A stretch of 64,000 nucleotides of DNA, taken from Antedon mediterranea. Taxonomy: Eukaryota; Echinodermata; Crinoidea; Comatulida; Antedonidae. Both the position numbers and the translations under genes were made by a program. Shown here piece after piece: positions 12,101 to 24,100 of the stretch (position 1 is the first letter of the stretch; each line of letters opens with the position of its first letter). The stretch is from assembly GCF_964355755.1 (NCBI RefSeq), contig NC_092676.1, forward strand, positions 13,872,288-13,936,287. The letters are read 5' to 3'. The notes below the pieces were generated by a model. The model had not been told where the DNA came from, searched no databases, and saw only the letters and a list, made by a program, of their open reading frames with translations.

Positions 12101-15100
12101 ATTTTATATGATTAAAAAACATGAATGCTACACAACGACACCAAGATCATACTAATTAGATGTTTGATTCTTGGGTTATTGCTATTATTGTTACCCCCTA
12201 CCCCAAAAAATGTATTTTTATTGCAATTTTTAACAATAAAAAATAACAATTTGTATATACCTAATGAACTGCAATTTTTATCTTGTTAACATATATTTTC
12301 TTATTTAATATGTCAGTAAGCACAAGTAAAACACAATTAAGATAAAAAATATTGAAAATTGTAGATACGATATTGAAATTTATCTATATTTTGGGAAAAA
12401 TTTGCATTTTGCAAAAGGTCAATGACCTTTTGACCTCTACTGACCTTAATAATCTTCTGATTAATTTTATTTAAATTTTAAAAGATTTTAGAAGATGTAT
12501 GCTACACAATGTTACTAAGATAATACTAATTAGATGTTGGATTCTTGGGTTAATAGGATAAATGTTATCCCCTACCCCAAAAAATATTTGAAGATAAAAC
12601 AATGATGATCATTACAAATGACGCAAGTACATACAATGCATCCCTATATTTTTCTTGTTAACATCGATTTTTTCACTCTATATGTCCGTGGAAAGAAAAT
12701 GATACCAAAGAAGTTTAACTGTGGGGGGGGGGGGTGCACGGTAACCCCCCTCCAGCCCATGGTCTATATCTAGAGAGTCAAATGCTTTTGTAAAGTCAAG
12801 AAAAACTAATGCACCAGGAAAATTACGTTTATTGGTCTGGAACCAAACATATTTTCTCGCCACCAAACCGTCCGTTGAATCAATAATTGAGGGAATTACT
12901 TTTTGTACTCTTCATGTTAGGGCATAGGCCATTATTTTGTAGTCTACATTTAACCATGTAATAAGTATCGAATTTGATAATAATTCTCTTCATTTTTAAA
13001 CAATAACTTTATTATTCTTTTTTTGGGGGTTTTTGATAAATCATTTTTATTATATCTATAATTTAAAGATGCAGATAACATTTTTGTGACATGATCCCAG
13101 AAAAATCTATAAAATTTTACGCTTAGTCCATCGGACCCTGGGCTTTTACTTAGGTGCATTTTATAAACTGCATTTGTTAGTTCATCTATGGTTCACAATG
13201 TAAAATTTCTTCTTACGATAATTGTTTGGATTTTGATTGATCAAGATAATTATTTACATTATCAGGAATATCTTGTGTTGAGTATAATTTTTTTTTTTAA
13301 ATCAACCTGTTCTCTTAATATTTCATTGGTTTCATGGTGTTAGCTTTTAAAAGAGTTCTATTCTCGAATGAATTTGGGCTCCTTGCGTCTCAATTGTATC
13401 ATCAAGCTGCTTAATTTTGTCATTTAATCTACGGCCAGTTTCTTGACTGTAACCTAATTCTAGATTTTTTCGTAAGTTGACTAATGATGAGATTAAAATA
13501 GCTAAAAAACTTTAACTAGATGAGAGAATAGAAGTAACTGCCAGACGAAACGCCTTTATTACATTGAAAGACCAAAAGACAATTTTGATAAATCAACCCC
13601 TCCAAGTCTGAGATAGAAAAAGTAACCAAGCGCATCCTAGAAAATATTAACAAGAGTATCAAACAAGCGACAAAGTTAAACCAGTGGAGAAACACAAGCG
13701 AAATAATCAAATGGTTTAAAGGTATACAAGACAAGAGCAAATACTCTTTTGTTTGTTTCGACATTTCTGAGTTCTATCCTTCAATATTCTAAAACCTATT
13801 ATCTCAAGACTTTGTTGGACAATTTATAACGATTTCTGATGAAGAAAGAGACATCATATTTAAAGCTAAGAACACCCTATTATTTAACAATGAGTCAGTT
13901 TGGTGCAAAAGAAACACACAGACCATGTTTGATGTTACTATGGGTAGCTTCGGTGGAGCAGAAACATGCAAATTAATTGGTTTATTCATACTAGCCAAAC
14001 TTGAGACAAAATATGGTAGATGGACTTGCTGCGTTTCGCAAAACACCGCGCCAGATTGAAGAAATTAAAAAGGATCTTTGTAATACATTCAAAGAATACA
14101 ATTTGAAATTCACCATCGAGGCAAACAAGAAGATAATTAACTATCTATGTTACGCTTAATTTGAATGATGAGACTTACAGACCTTTCCTGAAAGAAATAA
14201 CAAACCATGCTAAGCCCACTGTAAGAGTATCTACGGTCACGCTAAGGTCAAATTTTCTTTCGTTCTTGGTTAGTCTGTTCTTGTTTATCATTTGTTTGCT
14301 CGGCATGACCTTGTGGTGAACAAAGTAATTTTGCTTTGAACGTTGGTGTTACCATTAAGTCTTAGACTGGGCATTTCATCTTTCTCGGTTGATTCTTGGT
14401 CCTCTTCACTTTCTTCTATGATCGATTCGTTGGTGATATAATCACTCATTTTGTGAAGTTGTTTGAAACATCTTTTTCTTTCACTATTTTTAAACATTTC
14501 CTGAATGAATAGTTCACCTGTGGATGGCAAGAAAAGTAGGTCATCATGCCGAGGTTGAATCCGACATTGGTTTAGTATTACTTGCCGCTCTCATCAGTTG
14601 ATCATTACTTTTGCTTGGTTGTCTGTCTTGTGTAAAGATCGATGGTAGACTTTATTTCTTGTAGGTTTACTGACACAGAAATTTTCCGCTTGGCCATCTT
14701 TTCGGCATGTAATTGGAATAATTTTTGGACATTGGTTGGCTTTATGACCTCATTACAATTGAAACATTTGTTATGTGGGTCGTTGATTTTGGTGAAGCGT
14801 TGTTGGCTCCTTCTGAATGGTGCAAATATGACTGCTCTATCACAATTCACAAATCTGAATAACTTTCCATTTAATCTAAATTTGACATATTGAATGTCTC
14901 CTATCAGTTTCTATCCAAGTTTATTTAAACAAACCTTCAATTCGTCATTGTGCACTTGAGATCTTTTATTAGTAACCTGGGAGATATGGATTTATATCAT
15001 AAACCGTTATGCCTGCCAGCTAACTAATAAGAACTCGGCTAACTATGTGATTTTAGTGATTCAACTATTATATAATTATGTGAACTGTACAATTTATTTG

Positions 15101-18100
15101 ATTTTAGATATTCACTAATAATAATTATATTGATCTATTTAAGGCCTTTGCTTTACATGAACTACAGTACAATTTGTTTTAGTAATTTTTTTTTTTGTAA
15201 GACGATATTAGTTTTACATTTTTAACAGTATTTTTAACTTTTTATCTTGTATTTTTAATCTGTTATAATACTGCACATTTTAAATTGTTGCAATATTGTT
15301 GTTTTAATCTACCAAGCAAAGTGAATTTCCATTTTTATGGACAAATAAAATTTCTTGAATCTTGAATTAATTATTTATGCTATTTATTAATTACCTATGT
15401 TTGTCATTAAACATATAAAATCCAGCTGCGCCACGGAACTTGCTTGAAGAAATTAATCAACTAAACTATTTAAACTATGCATACATAGTGCCCTCATTTG
15501 TTATTAGTCCTCCCTAGATGTGATGAAAGACCGTTTTTGATTGGTTAATACTCACGGTAGTAGTTAGTTACGCGCGACGCGGCGAACATCCGGTGATTCG
15601 GCTCAAAGAAGACGAATTATTCGGCCTACCTGATAATAATATTATTATTAATGTAGGCTTATTGGTGGAAATTCTTCTGTTATTATTTAAACGACCTAGG
15701 CTAGTGAATATTTTATTGCCAAGGAATCATTAATTATTAATTATCTGTATATTATTCTTCGCAAGGTAGGTGTCTTAGATACTAGCAACGTTATATGATG
15801 TCTAAAACGATGTAGTGAGTTTAAAGCTATGAAATTTAACTATCGTCAAAGCAAAAACGGTCAACGATATAAAAAACAACAACAATGATCGAGTTCTTTC
15901 GGTGGGCGATAAGTAGCGAAGCACTGCAGAGAGCACAAACATTATCATGATCTTATGAAATTATCATAATAAATTGGACACTGTTATATGCAGAGATGAG
16001 ATTCAACCGAATCTCATCTCTGCATATAACAGTGTCCAATTTATTATGATAATTTCATAAGATCATGATAATGTTTGTGCTCTCTGAGAGCATATCAAGA
16101 ATTAACGTGATAAAAAGATCACTTATTTCCTGCAGGTTCATACTGTATACTGTAGATCATCATGATTAAGAAACTCACGATAATTTCTGAATGTGAATCT
16201 AGCTAATGATAACTATGTAAATTGAACAGATAGTTTATTTAAGCAGATCGTGTGATACCAAAGTTACAAATACAATGAATAGGGTAGAGTTTTGTGGGAA
16301 CTCTACATGAAATGCAAATGATTTTATATTTTTAATAATATATTCCGAAAAGAAATACAATAGGTATAAATATTTATACAGTAAACTCTACCAAAAATAA
16401 ATTTTCTTAAAGACCAGGTGAGTGAAATACTTTCTGCTCATAACAGTGTAAACTGTAATAATTATTTTTCTTAACTATTACATATATCTATACAAAATCT
16501 GTGTGCTGTACATACAGTAAGTGGAGCCATGATCTATAATAAAATTAAATGATAATGGTCTATTGCACACTAAGACTAGCTGTTTCATGAACGAAATAAT
16601 TAAATCTCTCTTCAATCATCAGATGTTAGCCACTGCAGAGTTTATTTAATTTTGCAAACTATATACAGTAACTATTTAAAATGAAAAAAAGAAATAAAAA
16701 CATAAAATACATACCAATTCCTCTTTGAGGGACTTTATTGTCTCTTCATATTTCTGATTTTCATGATTTTTCTACAAAAAGTAAAAAAAAAAATGTTTAG
16801 TATTATTATGATTATGATCCAACAACTGTAAGTTATGTGTATTCCTATTTTCATATTCCAAATCTTCTGTTAATGTAATAGTTTGTTTTTAAAATTGTTT
16901 GATGTATTATCATTTGAGCTAGTATATTGTAGATCAGATATTGTGTAAGAATTGGAAAAAGTATGTATTTTAAATTTATTGAACTGTGCGAAGTATGAAA
17001 TTCAATGGTTTGAATTCTTATATTACATAGCCTATGTACTACGGGAAAGTGATTGGGCTGACAAGGCTAAGTGTAAGCGCTTCGAAAATAATGTAGTTCA
17101 AGTAGGTTTAAATCTGTTGATGAAGATGAATTATACAGAATTATTTACGAAATTAACTCTTTTCTATGGTGAATTTCACAAAATAGTAATGAAACTACAT
17201 GATTCAATATTTAAAATACTGAAAAAATATCTTGATACCAGAGATATTGTTTCTATAATCAGTTCTTTCAGAAAAAAATTATGGTAAAGTTAGACACTAA
17301 ACCTACATTTGTTTGACCTAATTTAAGGTTACACACTACATTTTATGTAAAAATAAATACTATATGGACCTATTGCGATAATTGTTTTCGCCTTTAAATG
17401 TTTAAAAGTGTGAAAAATAAGTTGATTCTGATAATTGATGCGGCCCGCTAAAAATCCCAACATGCATCATGCGCGGATTGATATTGTCATATTGTGATGT
17501 GATTCACCCACTTCGATCGATAGCGTGAAAGTGTAAACAAATAACGAACCGTAACTTTTCAGTGAAAATACCAATTCTTCCCCAATTTCTCATTTTTGGG
17601 TAAAAATCGCAAACAAATGCTACCTCTTAAACTACTTGTAGATGGTTCTCGAATACACAGTAATTTCAGCGTAAAAAACTGGCGATTTCAAATGTACGTA
17701 ATAAATAGACACAGTGATTTATGTAGTCAACTAAACTTAGCACCCTGGGAATTACTTGAGTCAAATTTAACTAATGTAACATTAGAGTTGAAGGATGGTA
17801 AGAGAATGGGTGCAAAGAGGAACCATTTTAAAATATATTCTTTATCCACTCAGTAACAAAATATTTGTTTTCAATTATATACAGTAAAACATTTGCCATT
17901 TAATACTTTGTAGAAACTGTCACTGACATAGTCGATTGAAATAGTAAATTACTTATGTAACGAACACCACTACGGCGTTTATATTTTTTGTTATTATTAA
18001 TTAATACTATTAACATTGAGAAGAAACTGTCAGTAATAAAGTTTAATTATGTGTTTAAACAGCACCCACACAGTAAAAATGTGTGCTTCAAATGTTAAAG

Positions 18101-21100
18101 GTTTTTAATTTATCCCCCAAGGGCCCATAAATTTACCTACAGTACTTGTGGTATACCAAATAATTATACTGGGAGATTGAGAGATTGGAATGTTCCATTT
18201 ATCACCAAGTCTATTTTAGACATATTTACTGTAGAGTGTCATGTATTCATATTTAGTTTTGAAGTTTTTCATGCTGCTGCTCTAGCCCGCTACGTCACAA
18301 GAGATAAATCATTCAGATATAAAGCATCGGCAGTTATAGTACTAGACACTGACATTTTTGCGAAAAATGATTCTCGACTATAATGTATATCCACTTTGGA
18401 GTGGAGCTGTGGCTTGGTGGTAATGATGCTTGGCTACCAATCTAAGGGTTCTGGGTTCAAGTCCTGTCATATGTCAGGGTTTTTTCTCATGACAATTTTC
18501 AACTCCACTCCTAAAGACTTAACCCTAACAAACGTCGTTGAAGTGCGTATACCCGGTAATACCGGGCATGGGCAAAACAATGATTTAATCATATTTTCCT
18601 ATAATATATAGCACCCTCTATATTTGTTCGATGAACTTGAATATTTTTGCAAGTCATTAAAAAAATTTTCCAGCAAAAAAAACGGCCCTCTATAGCTGTA
18701 TTATTGTCTTAAAAATCATGCGCCCTCTATAGTTATATTATAGTATAGTGTATATAATAGTATTCTATCTTGGAAAGTTGTTTTGAGTAGCGTAATGGCG
18801 GCCATTTTGAAAATAACCAAAATTTACCAGCCCCAATAGGGCAACATTTTGTTTATCACAACACGCAAAAAAAAAACCTTGATTTGTGCATAATTTTTAT
18901 AAAATAATAAAAATAATTCAATTTTTTTTTATATTTTTATTTGTTATATGTATCTTTATCAATATCCAGTTGGAAAAATGTATTCCATAAGAATTTCTTA
19001 TAGAAAATATAGTTTTTATCATTGATTCGATAAAAAACACGAAATCCAAAATACCTGTAATGACGTCACATGATGCAAATTACATTTTTTTTTATACCTA
19101 ACTGTAGACTAACCCTTTGCCCATCACACACCACAAAAATAATTACACAATTATCTCAATTAGTATTTTTTTGCAATTTATTAAAATACCATATGTTTTT
19201 CTTAAATATACATTACGCACAGAGGTGGGAATAATGCTCCGCAGTGAAAGGGTTAATATTAAGTAGAGCATCTTGTGTATATGTTTGTCTTATATGTTCT
19301 AGTCAGTATATGGAGAGCCATCTCGATAGTGCTTTGCACTCATGGCAATCCTCAGGGTGCTGCACCGCTGTGTTGTCATGTATTGTTGTGCCTGAAAATT
19401 GAATAAACAAGAAATATTTCTTACAAAAAACGCTGCTCGCTTATTGAAAAATATTTTTTATTTCAAATGTTTTTGAATGTGTCATTTTATTGTCACATAA
19501 TAGATAGTTATTTTACCTGAAAAAAATGTAATTTAAAGCATCAAATACTTAAATTGTCTGTCAGACAATGGTTTTTGGGTTTCTTTTCCTTTTTTATATG
19601 TGAATAAATATTACTTTTTTGTTACAGAAGTGAATACTCAATTTCTGTCACTTTAGTTAATTTTATTGCTAAGGTCAAATCTGGGGGTCACTTCATCACC
19701 CATAGATATTTCAATTGTGAAGTATCCTATTACAAACACAAACTTTAATGGACTGTTTCGATAATAATTCAATGAATATCTGACAGTGAATATACCAGAA
19801 ATGCTTAGGGATTTGTAATTTTAGCATGACATGTCCTAATAGACTCTTTCCCAGCCGTTTTTTGGGTCTACTGTAGCAGCTGGAATCAATAAATCATAGT
19901 GGAGTTTCCATTTTCACAAAACTGTCTGTCCTTAGAACTATAACTGCTGCTTGCTTTAGCTTCTGATTGAGTAGTCCTAATGGGACGTAGCGGGCTAGAG
20001 CAGCAGCGTGAAAAAAAATTTAAAAAAATAAAAATTATAGGTACCACCTGTTGAATCCAAAAAACGTCTGGGAAAAGAGTCTAACAACAAATCCCAAAGC
20101 AGTCCCATGATATTACTATAATTCGCTGTCAGATAATCGTTGAATTATTATCAAAACAGTCCATTGCAGTTTTTGTTTGTAATAGTATACTTGAAAGAAG
20201 TATCTAGGCGTGATGAAGTGACCCCCAGACTTGACCTTAGCAATAACAATAAGCGAGCAGCGTTTTTTGTAAGAAATATTCTTGTTTAATATGCTTGGGC
20301 CTATACCAAAGTTATGTCTGCTGTCAGGTGTAAGGATAATTGGGAATTTAAATACCAGTGCATGTTCACTAAATAAATACTGGACAACTTACTAATTTAA
20401 ATCAAAAGAAGCTTGAAACATATCAATTGGGAAAATTGTCACTAAATCATCTTGTATTTAGTTTTGAATACGCTTATAGCGAAGTTACGCCCGTTGTCAG
20501 CTGTAATAATAATTAAAAATAACTAGAGGGTGAGCTCGCTCCCCCTCCAGGAAGTTTAGATGATGGTTCTCGGAATGATAATGACTCGGGTAAAAAGGTT
20601 TTAGAAGGACATTCTCCTTGTACGTTTTCTGTCGGTTACCATTATTGAAAATGCTTGACATTCATTAAACTAAACCTACTCTGTTTCACAGTGTCTTAGA
20701 TGATTAATAACATTTTAAAGTATAGTGTTTATTGTTTGGTAGGACCCTTATAGGGCGGAGGCGGAGGCGGAGGTGGGGAGGCGGAGTTCATTTGAGGGAG
20801 GTGCTTATTCGAGGGATATGTTTAATGTTTTAGTTTTAATAATATGGTAACATTTATAATCAAATAAAATCCTCTAATAGATATAAAAAGTGGTAAAAAA
20901 TGCTTGGTAAATTGTACGGTAGATAACAGTGCGATGAATTCTACTACAAATAGTATAATTGTGTTATTATAAATATAATACTATATATATTGTGTATAAA
21001 TGTGGATTGGCGTTTATTAGATTATTATTCAAAGTGATGTTTTATTGGGGAGGCGTTTATTCAAATAAATACCATCCTAATAGTTAACACATAATTTATA

Positions 21101-24100
21101 ACATCTTTTGAAACTTCCGCGACAGAGTGGGCCGTTCCGGCCCGAGAAGACGGAAGACGTTTTAGACGGCTTGCAACATGGGCAGACGTATCCCGGACAC
21201 AGATAGCCTACAGGTTTTCCTGCTTAGCTTACTCAATAAAACTTGGCCTTCGAGATTTTCACTCACTTATCATCAGATCTCCCTATGTAATTTTATAATA
21301 TTCCCCACAATATATTCTGATGCTTTATGGTGTATATTTATTTTGCAGTATAATTTTTATTTTTTAACTACTTACCTTCACACGCGCGGTTCGATCCCAA
21401 AATAAACAAAAAACTAAAATGGCTAGCCACTATAGGCCAACTAAGTTGAAACCAGGTAGTTGCAAGGTGAACCCGGGAACTTATCGTGAACCCGGAAATT
21501 ATTTTGACCGTGTACAATTGAAATTGAGTTGAAAATCTACTGATGAAATCAGAAATTTTGTTTTAAAACTTTTTATAATATCTTCATATTCATATTCATT
21601 TACTATCTATTTAGTATAAAAACAATAATACAAAAAGCATAAATTAATTACATAAAACAAAAACAAGCACAGAAAAACGCAGAAGCACTATCCTGGCGGA
21701 TTGTCAAAAAGCAAAAATATCGCTATAAAAGACTCTCCTGATAGTGCTAAAAGACTCTCCTGATAGAAATATGGAACAATTTTTGCGATCGTAATAGTGA
21801 AAACTAATGTTATCAAATTAATTATTTAATTAATTTGTCTAAATAGGATGACTTTATGACAAAAACCTTCATTACAATGAATATAAACATTGTCAATGGC
21901 TTTCATTAAATGTATGATTTAGCATTCTACGACAAGTAGTTTACGAGACAGCATTTTTTGCGATTTTTAACCAATAACGAATGAAAATCAGTATTTTGTA
22001 AATTTATGATGGCTTATGACAAAAACTTTCATTACAAACATTATCATTGGCTTTCATTTAATGTATGATTTAGCATTCTACTACAAGTAGTTTATGAGAT
22101 AGCATTTTTACCCAAAAATGAGTAAAATCATGCAGTATTTTACATGTACAAGCTCTGATTGTCTAGTAATACAAATTTAAAATTTCTTTTTGATATTTGC
22201 TCCCATATAGTTAGGGAATTTTTTAAGTACAAGCATATGTCAGAACAAAGAAATTAGTTATTAAAATAAAAAAAAGAAATTTTACCCAAAAAAATGAAAA
22301 AATGAGTTTATTTTCCATATATTTTGTAACATAATGACTCAAATGACTTTTGATGACAATCAATGTGCAATATGATTCATCGGCTTTAAAATTAGCCTAA
22401 TTCCAAAACAATTGATTCATTTTATCATATACTGTGCCATAAAATAAAGATATTGCATGAAAAATAGGTCATTGACCTATGACTCAAAAGTGCATCACCA
22501 GAATCATGTTAAAAATTGGGTTTTCAGATGTACCAAAGTATGTCTCACACAAAAATCATATTAATACCAATGATAAAATATGTGCACTAAAACGACTCAT
22601 CTCTCAGATTATTTGAACGCACATTTAAGACAAGAAATGACGTGGTTTAATGTTTTTAAAGCTATATGCATTATTTTTACAAAATGTCAAAAAAAGCAGG
22701 GCGTTTAACTATTGCTCTATTATTTAATTATGAATTTTTAAAATTAAAAACAATTCTTAATGAACTGAAAACGCTTCTAATTTAAGCATAAAACATGATA
22801 GGTTTTATGAAAATCATACACATTTTTAACCAACAGACGACACAAAATGTTAAAATGCATGCAAATACTTGTCTTAAAATCGAAAAAGACCATGGTAATG
22901 TAACTAATAAATACTGTTTCAACTAATTGTTTTCCTTAAAAAAACATTATTATGCCTTAAAGGCCAGGTGCGGGCCAAAAATGTCTCGATCTATAGTTTC
23001 CCCTATGTTTCATAATTTTTGGGATTTTATTTGTGTTACACAAGCTTTTTGAAAATAAGCACTTTCTTATCAGTGGGGGATAGTTCAAATTACACAGCAA
23101 AATCTCTATTCTTTTGTACTCAAATGTTGTAAATAGAGAGGCATTTTTAAAAAACTATGAAAAATAAACAGTGTGGTAAAAAATCATATCAGATGACTCA
23201 ATTTAGGTAATGTAATTTGAATTTTACATTTCTGGTATTTTTATTATTTAAGTTTTATTTTCATGCTATAAAAAAAATTATCCACCGTATATGCACCATC
23301 TTTTTTTCATCTTCTAGGGAGTCACCAGACATGTTATTACATTAGGTTAAACTACCTAACTACTGAAAAAAAGTCTTCCTGGTTTTTATAACAGAATTTT
23401 GCCAAATTTTGTATTTGACCATTTTAAGAGAAATTAATGTTTTTTTCGTCTAGATTTCTATTACAAATATTTGATTTATGTACATTTAACCAGATATTAT
23501 GTTTAAAATTCATGCCTGCACCTTTAAGTTTAAGTAGGCAATATCTATATTATAATAACACTAAGGAAAAATGTGTTCCTCCAAAACCGCCAAGTCTGAT
23601 ACTACGGCCATTCGAGCTGGGGCACCTTTTAATTCCGCTTTATATATTAGTCATTATTAGAACGGAAAATTTGTACAAAAAATGTTTTTTAGACCAATTT
23701 CTTTGCAACTGCAATCCTCTGCTTTCCCCCGCTACCAAAATCATTTGAGAATGCAATATACAATAGATAACAATTAAAGAGCGCCACAGGCAGCAGGTCA
23801 TTGTCGATCGAGCATGTAATTGGCTACCATGCTGTACTGAATCCTGAACTGGATGGAGGATAGTAATCTCATGCGCCCATTATTTATACATAAGAAAATA
23901 TAATACATCAATCAAAGTACAATATTTGTGTGAACAGGAAAACAAACTTTCTGTTTTCCCTAACTTAAGAATACAGTAAACCTATTCACTTTATGAGTTT
24001 CAGTTTCTTAGGGTAGGGTAGGAGGTGCTTGAGTCTGGGATGATCGAGCCACAACTGGTGCTCACCAGGGTTACATTTAGACCAAACCCTGGTTACCGAC

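Larger units (their letters stand above)
6881..12768. mobile_element. Foldback-type element: 5.9 kb palindrome with tandem-repeat arms
   Basis: The outer ends CCATGGGCTGGAGGGGG (left) and its inverse (right) are followed inward by matching sequence in opposite orientation. Each arm is built from ~370 bp units marked by TTTTGGGGTAGGGGGTAAC and TAACCCAAGAATC. Unit starts on the left are near 7047, 7415, 7787, 8158 and 8533; on the right near 10728, 11082, 11450, 11820, 12191 and 12567. Units alternate between two subtypes, so the true period is ~740 bp. The palindrome centre is about 10625. Long inverted arms made of tandem repeats are the defining architecture of Foldback elements. The flanks carry related ATAGAC-containing sequence, a likely target duplication of about 8-9 bp. 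No transposase is encoded. Confidence 0.88.

Noticed and set aside
7021-12600. CRISPR-like array because of regular repeats
   Set aside because: Units are ~370 bp, diverged and in mirror-image orientation in animal intron DNA; not a CRISPR array.
18396-18480. Functional tRNA gene
   Set aside because: A and B boxes are present but acceptor and anticodon stems do not pair as in a working tRNA, and SINE-like sequence follows.
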